DNA of 64,000 nucleotides from Rhizobium sp. Lineage in GTDB: Bacteria > Pseudomonadota > Alphaproteobacteria > Rhizobiales > Rhizobiaceae. Every line of letters starts with the position of its first letter. The stretch's first letter is position 1. Both the position numbers and the translations under genes were made by a program. Below the pieces are notes generated by a model that saw only the letters and a program-made list of their open reading frames with translations, had not been told where the DNA came from and did no database searches. Below, one piece after another: positions 1 through 8,233 of the stretch. The stretch lies in assembly GCA_003527225.1 (NCBI GenBank), contig DPXQ01000038.1:6259-70258 (forward strand), read 5' to 3'.

Positions 1-37
1 GCCGCTGCGCGGCACAGGGCCGATCCTGGTCAAGTAA
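1..37 (+). CDS. purC: 3' end of purC (SAICAR synthase), partial
   Basis: The first 37 bases read in frame as the peptide PLRGTGPILVK followed by TAA. This matches the C-terminal end I recall for rhizobial phosphoribosylaminoimidazole-succinocarboxamide synthase, and purC is the usual upstream neighbour of purS in these bacteria. The enzyme joins aspartate to CAIR in purine synthesis. Only eleven codons are visible, so the call rests on the tail sequence and the neighbour; the rest lies outside the window. Confidence 0.7.
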   Translation, partial: PLRGTGPILVK

Positions 38-54
38 GAACGGAGAACAGCTAA

Positions 55-297
55 GTGATCAAGGCACGTGTCACCGTAACTCTCAAGAATGGTGTCCTCG
101 ACCCGCAGGGCAAGGCGATCGAAGGTGCATTGGGCTCCCTCGGATTTGAAGGCGTCGGCCATGTGCGCCAGGGCAAGGTGTTCGATCTCGAACTCGAAGG
201 CACGGACAAGGCCAAGGCAGAAGCCGACCTGAAAGCCATGTGCGAGAAACTCCTCGCAAACACGGTGATCGAGAACTATACTATCGCCATCGCCTGA
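55..297 (+). CDS. purS: FGAM synthase subunit PurS
   Basis: Small structural subunit of the three-part formylglycinamidine ribonucleotide synthase (PurS-PurQ-PurL), which converts FGAR to FGAM in purine synthesis. The 80-residue length is normal, and the sequence begins with a beta strand (KARVTVTLKNGVLDP) and contains the typical GKAIEGALGSLGF helix. Translation starts at GTG 55, with a GGAG-type ribosome site about 10 bases upstream and no in-frame ATG that would fit. It lies 17 bases after purC, so the two are probably co-transcribed. purQ follows after two small ORFs, and purL lies 4 kb downstream rather than immediately next to purQ. Confidence 0.94.
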   Translation: MIKARVTVTLKNGVLDPQGKAIEGALGSLGFEGVGHVRQGKVFDLELEGTDKAKAEADLKAMCEKLLANTVIENYTIAIA

Positions 298-315
298 AGG
301 TCGAGGAACGGTGCG

Positions 316-522
316 ATGGTCGAGGTGACTAAGGAAGTGCTATTTGAGGAGCTGCTCAAGCTCGATGCTCGGGCAGCGAAAACCGAAGCCGCATTGGAAG
401 ATCTCGTGAAGTTCATGAAAGACATGAACAGGGAGCTTGCCGAAGGCCAGGCAAAGACGGAAGCACTGAAGCGAGAGCTTTTCAAAGACCGATTTGACGC
501 TCTGGGAGCGCTGATTGGCTGA
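316..522 (+). CDS. Small coiled-coil protein, unknown function
   Basis: A 68-residue acidic/basic helical protein with no cysteine and a heptad-like pattern (EELLKLDARAAKTEAALEDL), so a short coiled coil is likely. It begins at ATG 316 with GAGGA about 9 bases upstream. Its stop overlaps the start of the next ORF, which suggests translational coupling. It sits inside the pur operon between purS and purQ. I do not recognise a family. Its position suggests either an accessory factor of the PurSQL complex or simply a conserved passenger; neither is shown by sequence. Confidence 0.6.
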   Translation: MVEVTKEVLFEELLKLDARAAKTEAALEDLVKFMKDMNRELAEGQAKTEALKRELFKDRFDALGALIG

Positions 523-772
523 GATATCGCAGCAACTTGTTCAAGAGCTCTTGCGCCGCCTCCACCAGAGAGCGGACAGATCCGAGAATACGGTCCGCGA
601 TCTTCGCAACGAACTGAATTCTATGCGCCTGGCTCTGCACGCGCATCAGAGCGACATAAACAATATCTACGCCATGCTCCTGCAGATGGATGCACGGCTT
701 GATCGCATCGAAAATCGCCTAGAGCTGCGGGAGCTCCAGGAAGCACAAACAAGGTTTGAGCCACACCCATGA
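515..772 (+). CDS. Small SlyX-like coiled-coil protein, unknown function
   Basis: An 85-residue, mostly helical protein. Heptad-spaced leucines and charged residues ([16 protein letters not shown]) resemble short coiled coils such as SlyX, although I cannot assign it to that family. The start is TTG 515, preceded by GGAG at a good distance; this start overlaps the end of the upstream ORF by eight bases. The stop overlaps the purQ start as ATGA, so this ORF and its upstream partner are coupled to purQ translation. That arrangement argues that it is translated and not a chance ORF. Confidence 0.6.
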   Translation: MAEISQQLVQELLRRLHQRADRSENTVRDLRNELNSMRLALHAHQSDINNIYAMLLQMDARLDRIENRLELRELQEAQTRFEPHP

Positions 773-1440
773 AATCAGCCGTCGTTCAACTTCCTGGCCT
801 CAATCGCGACCGCGACATGATCGCCGCGCTCACCAAGATTTCCGGCCGCGCGCCGGTCACCATCTGGCAGACGGAGACGCAGATCCCCGATGTCGACCTG
901 ATCGTGATTCCCGGTGGTTTCTCCTACGGCGACTATCTGCGCTGCGGTGCAATTGCCGCCCGCATGCCCGTAATGCAGGCGATCAAAGCGGCTGCAGAAC
1001 GCGGCGTCAAGGTACTCGGCGTCTGCAACGGCTTCCAGATCCTCGTCGAAGCCGGCATGCTGCCGGGCGCGCTGATGCGCAACGCATCGCTCAAATTCGT
1101 CTGCAAGGAAATCAAGCTCGAAGTCGTCAATGCCGATACCGATTTCACCCGCGCTTACGCGAAGGGCCAGATCATCCGCTGCCCCGTCGCCCATCACGAC
1201 GGGAACTACTTTGCGGACGAGGAAACCCTGAAGCAGATCGAAGGCAACAATCAGGTGGTCTTCCGTTACGCCGATGGCACCAATCCGAACGGTTCGATCA
1301 ACGATATAGCCGGGATCATCAACCAGCGCGGCAACGTGCTTGGAATGATGCCGCATCCGGAAAATCTGATCGAGGCCGCCCATGGTGGCAACGACGGGCG
1401 CGGTATCTTCGCCTCGGCGCTGGACGTAATCGCTGCTTAA
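769..1440 (+). CDS. purQ: FGAM synthase glutaminase subunit PurQ
   Basis: Class I glutamine amidotransferase that supplies ammonia to PurL in the PurSQL complex. The 223-residue length is normal. The nucleophile is Cys86 in GVCNGFQ, and the catalytic His196-Glu198 pair is visible in MMPHPEN. The oxyanion-hole region [13 protein letters not shown] is intact. ATG 769 overlaps the preceding small ORF by four bases. It should act in the cytoplasm with PurS (55-297) and PurL (4660-6882). In many bacteria purQ and purL adjoin; here about 3.2 kb of unrelated genes separate them. Confidence 0.97.
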   Translation: MKSAVVQLPGLNRDRDMIAALTKISGRAPVTIWQTETQIPDVDLIVIPGGFSYGDYLRCGAIAARMPVMQAIKAAAERGVKVLGVCNGFQILVEAGMLPGALMRNASLKFVCKEIKLEVVNADTDFTRAYAKGQIIRCPVAHHDGNYFADEETLKQIEGNNQVVFRYADGTNPNGSINDIAGIINQRGNVLGMMPHPENLIEAAHGGNDGRGIFASALDVIAA

Positions 1441-1489
1441 CCCGCAATGTGATAGAAGGCTCGGGCCTCGAACCGGGAATCCCAACCAT

Positions 1490-1879
1490 ATGCGCCCTGC
1501 CCTTGCCTTTCTGAGCCTTTTGCCCGGCTTGCTCGCCCTTTCCGCTTGCCAATCGACTCCTTCGGGCCCGGCCACAAGTGGGCGATCGGCGCTCGACGTT
1601 ATGGAGCGCGTAGCGGTCGGTGCCAACAATTGCTGGATCAAGTCGGGCGACGCTTCCTTCAAGGCCTATTCCATGGCGCCGGAACTGGACTCCTATTCCG
1701 GTCGCCCACGCATCCTTCTCGTTCGGCGCAACAGCAGCGACATTCGCCCCTTGCTGGTCGTGCAGGCCGAGGGCAATCCCGCTCGTCTAGACGCGTTCGG
1801 CCCCATGATGAACGAACCCGTTCGCGCCAGGATCCTTCGTGACGTCGCGCGTTGGTCGACCGGAAGCAAGGGCTGCTGA
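1490..1879 (+). CDS. Putative lipoprotein, unknown function
   Basis: A 129-residue protein with a bacterial lipoprotein signal: charged MRP start, hydrophobic stretch, then lipobox LSAC with Cys20 as the lipidation site. The mature part has two further cysteines (NNCW and the C-terminal GC) that could pair. The fold is not recognised. It follows purQ on the same strand after about 50 bases. A GCATTTCG/CGAAATGC hairpin begins at its last base. Confidence 0.7.
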   Translation: MRPALAFLSLLPGLLALSACQSTPSGPATSGRSALDVMERVAVGANNCWIKSGDASFKAYSMAPELDSYSGRPRILLVRRNSSDIRPLLVVQAEGNPARLDAFGPMMNEPVRARILRDVARWSTGSKGC

Positions 1880-2195
1880 GCATTTCGGCCCGCGAAATGC
1901 AGCGCAGCTGCGCGGTTGCAACCTCCGCGCCCGCCTGCCGTTTCGCATATGGAACGGACAGAATTCGGCATCGGCATTTCCACAATAATCGGACTGACCG
2001 GGGGGCTGGATTGATCGCCCCTCCGTCGGCAAGGTGTTCCGAATTAGTCACGCTTTGCCAGACAGTTGCGCGGCACAGTGGAAATGCGGCTTTTTGTTGT
2101 TGCGATTCTGAAAGCAGCCGGCCTATGTTCGCTCAACTGTCGAATATGGGGGATTACACTCCTTGGCAGGCGTGTGAAAAGGGATCGACGAGATT
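1880..2195. other. Intergenic region with hairpin
   Basis: This 316-base gap opens with a perfect 8-bp hairpin (1880-1887 with 1893-1900) at the end of the lipoprotein gene and the 12-base palindrome GCGCAGCTGCGC directly after it. The hairpin has no T-run, so it is at best a weak terminator or an mRNA-stabilising element. The remainder should carry the promoter of the PagL-like gene; I see no convincing -35/-10 pair and no coding potential. Confidence 0.4.
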
Positions 2196-2774
2196 ATGAC
2201 AATTGCCATTACTTTGCCCAAGCTCCTCCTTTCAACGCTTGCCACCGCGAGTATCTTCGCCGGATGGACCGCACAGGCATCCGCACAGGAACGGCTCCTC
2301 GATGAAGTGCGAATCGGCAGTCTGGTCGCGGTCGACAAGACAGAGACAAATGACGAACGGGGCGCCTTCATCTCGGGCATGGTTTTCTTCGATCCCTGGG
2401 GCCATAACGAAGCCCAAGGATGGGAAAAGCTGATCAAGCCCCGGATCCATGTCGGCGGAAACATCGCAACTGCCGACGAAGCCAATCAGGTCTATGCCGG
2501 TTTCTCGTGGACCGCGAATCTGACAGACCGGCTCTTCCTTGAAGCCGGCTTTGGTGGAACCCTTCATGATGGCGATCTGGTCGCCGATGGGACGGATGGA
2601 CCGAAACTGGGTTGCTCGCTGCTTTTCCACGAATATGCGGCAGCAGGCTTCAACCTTAATGAGCAATGGCGCGTGGTCGCGCATATCGAGCACTCGTCCC
2701 ATGCCGATTTGTGCCAGAACCGTCCGAACAACGGACTTTCGCGCGCCGGCGTCATGATTGGCTACAAGTTCTAG
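2196..2774 (+). CDS. PagL-like lipid A 3-O-deacylase / acyloxyacyl hydrolase
   Basis: A 192-residue predicted outer-membrane protein with a Sec signal peptide cleaved after AQASA (about residue 30). The remainder alternates like a small beta-barrel and ends in an aromatic residue (GYKF), as outer-membrane proteins do. The C-terminal segment EHSSHADLC matches the His-x-Ser active-site region of PagL, here His166 and Ser168. PagL removes the 3-O-linked acyl chain from lipid A at the cell surface. Family placement is good; substrate in this organism is inferred. It stands alone between a lipoprotein gene and a convergent DUF1127 gene. Confidence 0.75.
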   Translation: MTIAITLPKLLLSTLATASIFAGWTAQASAQERLLDEVRIGSLVAVDKTETNDERGAFISGMVFFDPWGHNEAQGWEKLIKPRIHVGGNIATADEANQVYAGFSWTANLTDRLFLEAGFGGTLHDGDLVADGTDGPKLGCSLLFHEYAAAGFNLNEQWRVVAHIEHSSHADLCQNRPNNGLSRAGVMIGYKF

Positions 2775-2790
2775 CCAACGGCACTGTTCC

Positions 2791-3045
2791 CTACTTTGGG
2801 AATATCAATCGGTCGATCATCAGAAGCGGCGAGCGGCGGATCTCGGCATCGGCCTGTTCATAGCTCAGTCCGATATCGTGCAACTGGCTGGCGGTTAACC
2901 CCGCCAGGTCAATCCGTGTCCTACGCACCCGGCGGCGGCGCGCGGTTTCTGCAAAGAATGAAACAATCGCGCTCTTGACCCGATCCCGGAACCTCGCCGC
3001 GGTTCCCTCGCACGCGGTTTCCCGTTCCGTGGCATGAGTTGTCAT
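2791..3045 (-). CDS. DUF1127 family small protein
   Basis: An 84-residue basic protein ending in the DUF1127 signature: an Arg-rich helix (RRRRVRRTRIDLAGL) followed by the LHDIGLSYEQ motif. The chosen start is ATG 3045 because GGAG lies eight bases upstream; the longer reading begins five codons earlier without such a site. DUF1127 proteins of rhizobia are small, abundant and in some cases linked to phosphate, C/N metabolism or RNA turnover, but no role is established for this one. It is divergent from the MocR-type regulator at 3129, with an 83-base shared control region. Confidence 0.8.
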   Translation of the reverse strand: MTTHATERETACEGTAARFRDRVKSAIVSFFAETARRRRVRRTRIDLAGLTASQLHDIGLSYEQADAEIRRSPLLMIDRLIFPK

Positions 3046-3065
3046 CGTGCTTCTCCACAAATTGT

Positions 3066-3079
3066 CTTCATAAATGAAG
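3066..3079. promoter_or_regulatory. Palindromic operator candidate between divergent genes
   Basis: The sequence CTTCAT-AA-ATGAAG is a perfect 6-bp inverted repeat in the middle of the 83-base region between the DUF1127 gene and the MocR-type regulator. Nearby TGACA/TGTCA motifs occur at 3040-3044, 3110-3114, 3125-3129 and 3133-3137; the first and third overlap the two start codons. MocR regulators commonly bind repeats in the divergent region next to their own gene, so autoregulation and control of the neighbour is a reasonable inference. Confidence 0.4.
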
Positions 3080-3128
3080 TACTTTCTCTATGAATTGACT
3101 GCTGTTGGGTGACAATGTAAAAAGTGTC

Positions 3129-4550
3129 ATGATGACAAATTGGCTTCCAGATCTTTCTACCACTTCAGGCCCGCTCTACATCCGGATCGCAGATGCCGCC
3201 GAACGCGACATCAAGCACGGCCGCTTGGGCGAAGGTGCGAAGCTACCGCCACAGAGAGACATCGCCTACGATTTGGGGGTGACAATCGGGACAATTTCGC
3301 GTGCCTACAACCTTTTGCGCGAACGCGGCCTGGTCTCCGGCGAAGTGGGCCGCGGCACCTATGTCCTGAACGGGCGGCACGACGAGCGGCATGCGGCCGG
3401 CGACCCGATCCTGTCACGCTATGGTGGCACGCGGCCGATCATGGCCCCGGCGGGCAAACTGCGCTTCGACACCACGGCGGCCGTCGACGTTGGTCAGGCG
3501 GCGATTGTCGGACAGATGATCCAGGAGATCACCCGGGAGCATCCGGGCGAGATCACGGGCTATACGCGGGCGGTGGCATCGGACTGGCAGGATGCAGGGC
3601 GGCAATGGCTCGCGAACGGCAACTGGGCGCCAGATGCAAACTCGATCACCCCGCATCTCGGCGTCCATGCCGCCGTAACGGCAATTATCACCGCTGTGAC
3701 GGCGGCTGGCGACAGGATCGTCTGCGAGCACGTGACCTATTCGCAGGTTGCCCGCAGCGCAACGCTCATCGGACGACAGGTCTGCCTGGTGGATTCCGAC
3801 GGCGACGGCATACTGCCCGATGATTTCGAAAGAGTGTGTGCGCGCGAACACCCAAAACTCGCCTTCATCATAAGTTCCGGCCAGAACCCGACGACGAGCA
3901 CCTTGCCCGAAGAACGACGCAGGCAGATTGCCGAGATCGCCCGGCGGCACAATGTCTGGTTGGTCGAAGACTATATTTACGGCACCCTGATCCAAGATGG
4001 CATCCCGCTTCTCGCCGAGATCGCACCCGACCGGACCTTTCTGGTCAGCGGTCTCTCGAAATCCGTCGCGGCGGGTGTTCGCGGCGCCTGGGTCGCGGCA
4101 CCCGAATATTTCACCCAACGCTTGAGGGTCACCCAGAAGATGCTCTCCGGCGGTCTTCCCTTCATTCTGGCGGAGCTGGCCGGCCGGCTGGTGCTTTCGG
4201 GCGCCGCAGCCGATATTCGCGACCGCGTTGTGGAGGAATTGACCATCCGAGAGAGTTTGGTGCGCGAAATTTTCTCCGGCTACAGCTTCCGCTCCCATGA
4301 ACGCCTGCCCTTTTTCTGGCTGAAACTGCCTGAGCCGTGGCTGTCGGGCACGTTCAAACAAGCCGCATTCAACGAGGGCGTCCTGATCGACGACGAGGAT
4401 GAGTTCAAGGCCGGGCGATCGCAACGGGTCTATCACCATGTGCGGGTAGGCTTCAGCGAAAGTAACGACAGGGAAGAGGTCTTCGCGGGTCTGCAGACTC
4501 TCCGGCGGCTTCTCGACGGCGGCCCGGCGGCATACGACACCTATTCCTGA
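3129..4550 (+). CDS. MocR/PdxR-type GntR regulator with aminotransferase domain
   Basis: A fusion of an N-terminal GntR-type winged helix (about residues 10-80; [29 protein letters not shown]) with a class I aminotransferase fold (about 100-470). The PLP-binding lysine is likely in [13 protein letters not shown], and the EDYIYG segment fits the usual PLP-pocket tyrosine/aspartate region. Such proteins usually sense an amine, amino acid or PLP and regulate an adjacent gene. I place the start at ATG 3129 (3132 is also possible); a TTG at 3105 would add eight residues without a clear ribosome site. The effector is unknown. The nearest target candidate is the divergent DUF1127 gene. Confidence 0.9.
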   Translation: MMTNWLPDLSTTSGPLYIRIADAAERDIKHGRLGEGAKLPPQRDIAYDLGVTIGTISRAYNLLRERGLVSGEVGRGTYVLNGRHDERHAAGDPILSRYGGTRPIMAPAGKLRFDTTAAVDVGQAAIVGQMIQEITREHPGEITGYTRAVASDWQDAGRQWLANGNWAPDANSITPHLGVHAAVTAIITAVTAAGDRIVCEHVTYSQVARSATLIGRQVCLVDSDGDGILPDDFERVCAREHPKLAFIISSGQNPTTSTLPEERRRQIAEIARRHNVWLVEDYIYGTLIQDGIPLLAEIAPDRTFLVSGLSKSVAAGVRGAWVAAPEYFTQRLRVTQKMLSGGLPFILAELAGRLVLSGAAADIRDRVVEELTIRESLVREIFSGYSFRSHERLPFFWLKLPEPWLSGTFKQAAFNEGVLIDDEDEFKAGRSQRVYHHVRVGFSESNDREEVFAGLQTLRRLLDGGPAAYDTYS

Positions 4551-4659
4551 TCCCTCCGGCGTCGATCACGTTGGGATTTGGGTAATTTCCCTATCGCGGT
4601 TTGAGCGCGCATGGGCTATAGGCAGACGAAAGCCGCCTTCCCACGATCCAGAGAAGATC

Positions 4660-6882
4660 ATGAACATTCCAAATTCGATTCCGATCACCCCCGAACTCGT
4701 TGCCGCCCACGGCCTGAAGCCCGAGGAATACGAGCGGATTCTGGAACTGATAGGACGCGAGCCGAGCTTCACCGAGCTTGGCATCTTTTCTGCGATGTGG
4801 AACGAGCATTGCTCCTACAAGTCCTCCAAGCGCTGGCTCAGAACCCTCCCGACCAAGGGGCCGCGCGTCCTTCAGGGACCCGGCGAAAATGCCGGCGTCG
4901 TCGACATCGATGATGGTGACTGCGTCGTCTTCAAGATGGAAAGCCACAATCACCCGTCGTTCATCGAACCCTATCAGGGTGCCGCGACCGGCGTCGGCGG
5001 CATTCTGCGTGACGTCTTCACCATGGGTGCACGTCCCGTTGCCGCGATGAATGCGCTGCGCTTCGGCGCGCCGGACCATCCAAAAACGCGCCATCTTGTC
5101 GCCGGTGTCGTTGCCGGCGTCGGCGGTTACGGCAATTCCTTTGGCGTACCGACCGTCGGCGGCGAGGTCGAATTCGACGCCCGCTACAACGGTAACATCC
5201 TCGTCAACGCATTTGCCGCGGGTCTGGCGAAATCCGATGCAATCTTCCTGTCGCAGGCAAAGGGAGTGGGCCTCCCGGTCGTCTATCTCGGTGCAAAGAC
5301 CGGCCGCGACGGCGTCGGCGGCGCCACCATGGCCTCTGCCGAATTCGACGAATCGATCGAGGAAAAGCGGCCGACCGTGCAGGTCGGCGATCCCTTCACC
5401 GAGAAGTGCCTGCTGGAAGCCTGCCTGGAACTGATGCAGACCGGAGCGGTCATCGCGATCCAGGATATGGGTGCCGCGGGCCTGACCTGTTCCGCCGTGG
5501 AGATGGGCGCCAAGGGAGACCTGGGCATCGAACTGGACCTCGACAAGGTGCCGGTTCGAGAAGAGCGCATGACCGCCTACGAAATGATGCTGTCGGAGAG
5601 CCAGGAGCGGATGTTGATGGTCCTGCGCCCCGAAAAGGAAAAGCAGGCAGAGGCCATCTTCCACAAATGGGGCCTCGACTTCGCTATCGTCGGCAAAACC
5701 ACGGACGATCTGCGCTTCCGCGTGCTCCACCAGGGCGACGAAGTGGCAAACCTGCCGATCAAGGAACTTGGCGACGAAGCGCCGGAATATGACCGTCCGT
5801 GGATCGAACCGAAGACGCCCGCGCCGCTGGCCGAAGGCGACGTTCCACAGGCCGATGTCGCCGACGCATTGCTGAGGCTCGTCGGCTCGCCCAACAACTG
5901 CTCGCGCCGCTGGGTCTATGAACAATACGACACGTTGATCCAGGGCAATTCGCTTCAGCTTCCCGGCGGCGACGCCGGCGTCGTCCGCGTCGAAAACCAC
6001 CCTTCGAAGGCGCTCGCCTTCTCATCGGACGTGACGCCGCGTTATGTCGAGGCCGACCCCTTTGAAGGCGGCAAGCAGGCGGTGGCCGAATGCTGGCGCA
6101 ATATCACCGCCACCGGCGCGCTGCCGCTTGCGGCAACGGACAACCTGAACTTTGGCAATCCCGAACGCCCGGAAATCATGGGTCAGCTCGTCTTTGCTAT
6201 CAAGGGCATCGGCGAGGCCTGCAAGGCCCTCGATTTTCCGATCGTTTCCGGCAACGTCTCGCTCTACAATGAAACGAACGGCCAGGCGATCCTGCCGACC
6301 CCCACGATCGGTGGCGTTGGCCTCCTTGATGACTGGGCGAGAATGGCACGCATCCGTTTCGCGGCTCAAGGTGAAGCCATTCTCCTCGCCGGCGCGCCGT
6401 CGGGCTGGGGCACGCACCTCGGTCAGTCCGTCTATCTCCGCGACATTCACGGCCGCACCGACGGCCCCGCCCCGCATGTCGACCTCGGTGAGGAAAAGAA
6501 GGCCGGCGATTTCGTTCGAGCCCTGATCTCCGAGGGTCTAGCGACCGCGGTCCATGACTGCTCGTCGGGAGGACTTGCGCTTGCCGTAGCCGAGATGGCC
6601 ATGGCATCGGGCATCGGCGCCACGATCAATGCGCTCGAAGGTGTGGATCCGATCCCCGTCTTCTTCGGCGAGGACCAGGGCCGTTACGTGCTGACGGTCA
6701 GAGCCGAGGATGTCGACCATGTTCTGGTGCGCGCCGAAGCGGCTGGGGTCTTCTGCCCCTGGATCGGCAGGACCGGCGGTACGGCGGTGAAGCTCGGCGA
6801 GGCTCGTCCGGTCGCAATTGAGGAATTGCGCTCACGCCATGAATCGTGGTTCCCTGATTTCATGACTGGCGAATTGGCCTAA
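4660..6882 (+). CDS. purL: FGAM synthase large subunit PurL
   Basis: ATP-dependent synthetase subunit that converts FGAR plus PurQ-derived ammonia to FGAM. The 740-residue length is that of the small PurL used with separate PurS and PurQ. Recognisable segments include [14 protein letters not shown] near residue 45, the ESHNHPSF metal/nucleotide motif near residue 95 and [12 protein letters not shown] near residue 165; a second AIR-synthase-like half follows. ATG 4660 has an AGAGAAG ribosome site. bolA follows after 33 bases and grxD lies beyond it, an order often seen in rhizobia. Confidence 0.98.
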   Translation: MNIPNSIPITPELVAAHGLKPEEYERILELIGREPSFTELGIFSAMWNEHCSYKSSKRWLRTLPTKGPRVLQGPGENAGVVDIDDGDCVVFKMESHNHPSFIEPYQGAATGVGGILRDVFTMGARPVAAMNALRFGAPDHPKTRHLVAGVVAGVGGYGNSFGVPTVGGEVEFDARYNGNILVNAFAAGLAKSDAIFLSQAKGVGLPVVYLGAKTGRDGVGGATMASAEFDESIEEKRPTVQVGDPFTEKCLLEACLELMQTGAVIAIQDMGAAGLTCSAVEMGAKGDLGIELDLDKVPVREERMTAYEMMLSESQERMLMVLRPEKEKQAEAIFHKWGLDFAIVGKTTDDLRFRVLHQGDEVANLPIKELGDEAPEYDRPWIEPKTPAPLAEGDVPQADVADALLRLVGSPNNCSRRWVYEQYDTLIQGNSLQLPGGDAGVVRVENHPSKALAFSSDVTPRYVEADPFEGGKQAVAECWRNITATGALPLAATDNLNFGNPERPEIMGQLVFAIKGIGEACKALDFPIVSGNVSLYNETNGQAILPTPTIGGVGLLDDWARMARIRFAAQGEAILLAGAPSGWGTHLGQSVYLRDIHGRTDGPAPHVDLGEEKKAGDFVRALISEGLATAVHDCSSGGLALAVAEMAMASGIGATINALEGVDPIPVFFGEDQGRYVLTVRAEDVDHVLVRAEAAGVFCPWIGRTGGTAVKLGEARPVAIEELRSRHESWFPDFMTGELA

Positions 6883-6915
6883 GGCCATGCAGCGCATATC
6901 CAAGGAGAATCGATC

Positions 6916-7149
6916 ATGGCTATGAAACCCGGCGAAATCGAAGATCTGATCAAGGCGGGAATTCCCGGTGCCCGCGTCGTGATCCGCGATCTGGCCGGCG
7001 ATGGCGACCACTACGCCGCCGAAGTCATAGCGGAAGCGTTTCGCGGCAAGTCGCGCGTTCAGCAGCATCAGATGGTCTATGACGCGCTGAAGGGCAATAT
7101 GGGCGGCGTGCTCCATGCGCTCGCCCTCCAGACTTCCGTACCGGAATAA
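6916..7149 (+). CDS. bolA: BolA/IbaG family protein
   Basis: A 77-residue BolA-fold protein with the conserved core (DGDHYAAEVIAEAF) and the FRGKSRVQQHQMVYDAL helix that carries the invariant histidine used with CGFS glutaredoxins to bind a 2Fe-2S cluster. AAGGAGA lies just upstream of ATG 6916. BolA proteins pair with monothiol glutaredoxins in iron sensing and cluster delivery; the partner grxD is encoded 650 bases downstream on the same strand. The gene is probably co-transcribed with purL. Confidence 0.92.
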   Translation: MAMKPGEIEDLIKAGIPGARVVIRDLAGDGDHYAAEVIAEAFRGKSRVQQHQMVYDALKGNMGGVLHALALQTSVPE

Positions 7150-7167
7150 ACCGGTCAGGGGGCCGCC

Positions 7168-7374
7168 GTGGCGGGCGTCGTCAGCGAATTCGTAACGACA
7201 CTCATCCGGCGCGTGGTCGCCGGATTGAGCAAGCGCCGCCGTCGGCGCACATCGATGGCTGCTCACACCGCAAGAAGTCGGTCCGACAAGGCCGTGGCTC
7301 ACCCGAAGTCCACGAACCGCAAGACGGCGAAGTCCGCACGCGTTGCCCGCAGGACGAACCGGCGCAACAAGTAG
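7168..7374 (+). CDS. Possible small Arg/Lys-rich protein
   Basis: A 68-codon ORF starting GTG 7168 behind a GGGGG-rich stretch. It would encode a very basic peptide (LSKRRRRR, RRTNRRNK) with a short hydrophobic N-terminal helix. Third positions are G/C-rich in its first half, which suggests coding, but no family is recognised and it lies against a decayed gene. It may be a DNA/RNA-binding small protein, a remnant, or spurious. Confidence 0.3.
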   Translation: MAGVVSEFVTTLIRRVVAGLSKRRRRRTSMAAHTARSRSDKAVAHPKSTNRKTAKSARVARRTNRRNK

Positions 7375-7520
7375 CTGTCCAGGAACTCACACTCAAACCG
7401 CTTCTGCCGTTCCGGCAGTGTCATCTTCACGGCGCCGGCTGTGGAAGCTCTCGTGTTCCCAATTCCGTCGCGGGTCGCGGCGATCAAACGCTCGCGCTCG
7501 TGATCAAGGCCTAGGGACCG

Positions 7521-7670
7521 GCTGACTTCACGCACCTTATGAAGACGGGCATCGGCTTGAACGAACGCGAACTCGGCTTGATGACCAGCGTCGCCAAAAC
7601 CGACTTCAGCGCTTTCACGGACGAGGAAATCTCCGCGATTTCTGCTTTTCTCTCGTCCGACCTCCAGTGA
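7521..7670 (+). pseudogene. Remnant of a c-type cytochrome (C-terminal part)
   Basis: Bases 7521-7670 read without interruption as the end of a cytochrome c domain: [16 protein letters not shown], then a Met (LGLMTSV) in the place of the axial methionine, then the [13 protein letters not shown] helix that closes many cytochrome c domains. There is no start, and an in-frame TAG stands at 7512-7514. The frame upstream, to about 7260, contains scattered Cys and His (QCHLHGAG) but no intact CxxCH haem site. I infer a broken gene left between bolA and grxD. Confidence 0.6.
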
Positions 7671-7801
7671 CGACGAGGTATCGGGAAGGTGCGTCCGTTT
7701 GCCTTTTTGCAATTCCCTGCTGGAAATCTCGGCTCGCCATGTTATCTAAAGCGAATAGCGAAGCAGCGGATCTTGACCCCGCATGTGAAAGGAAACCGGC
7801 C

Positions 7802-8137
7802 ATGAGCGGCATCAACGAATTCATCGACAACGAAGTAAAGACCAATGACGTCGTTCTCTTCATGAAAGGAACGCCGCAGTTCCCGCAATGCGGTTTCTCC
7901 GGACAGATCGTTCAGATCCTCGACTACGTCGGCGTCGACTACAAGGGCATCAACGTTCTCGCCGACAACGAGATCCGCCAGGGCATCAAGGACTATTCCA
8001 ATTGGCCGACTATTCCCCAGCTCTACGTGAAGGGTGAGTTTGTCGGCGGCTGCGATATCGTGCGCGAAATGTTCCAGGCGGGCGAGTTGCAGAAGCACTT
8101 CCAGGACCAGGGTATCGCCGTTCGCGGCGCTGCCTGA
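7802..8137 (+). CDS. grxD: Monothiol CGFS glutaredoxin GrxD
   Basis: A 111-residue class II glutaredoxin with the active site CGFS at residues 30-33 ([11 protein letters not shown]), the [16 protein letters not shown] glutathione-binding segment and GGCDI. These proteins bind a glutathione-coordinated 2Fe-2S cluster and pass it on, usually with BolA. I start at ATG 7802, preceded by GAAAGGA; longer upstream readings run into the cytochrome remnant. A clear hairpin terminator follows at 8186. Confidence 0.96.
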   Translation: MSGINEFIDNEVKTNDVVLFMKGTPQFPQCGFSGQIVQILDYVGVDYKGINVLADNEIRQGIKDYSNWPTIPQLYVKGEFVGGCDIVREMFQAGELQKHFQDQGIAVRGAA

Positions 8138-8185
8138 CGCGTCATCCGCATTTTCCGCGGATCTCTGAATTCTATTTTCATTTTC

Positions 8186-8218
8186 AAGGCGTTGCCCCCA
8201 GCAACGCCTTATCTCTGT
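8186..8218 (+). terminator. Rho-independent-type terminator after grxD
   Basis: Perfect 10-bp stem AAGGCGTTGC (8186-8195) with GCAACGCCTT (8201-8210), loop CCCCA, followed by ATCTCTGTTTT. The U-tract is interrupted, so termination may be incomplete. Confidence 0.75.
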
Positions 8219-8233
8219 TTTGGATATTGAGCC

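Noticed and set aside
775..1662. A 295-codon minus-strand ORF opposite purQ
   Set aside because: Shadow of purQ, which has full catalytic motifs on the plus strand.
4591..6000. A long minus-strand ORF (469 codons) opposite purL
   Set aside because: It is the antisense shadow of purL: no ribosome site, no recognisable protein, and purL explains the region. G/C-rich third positions create such open antisense frames throughout this genome.
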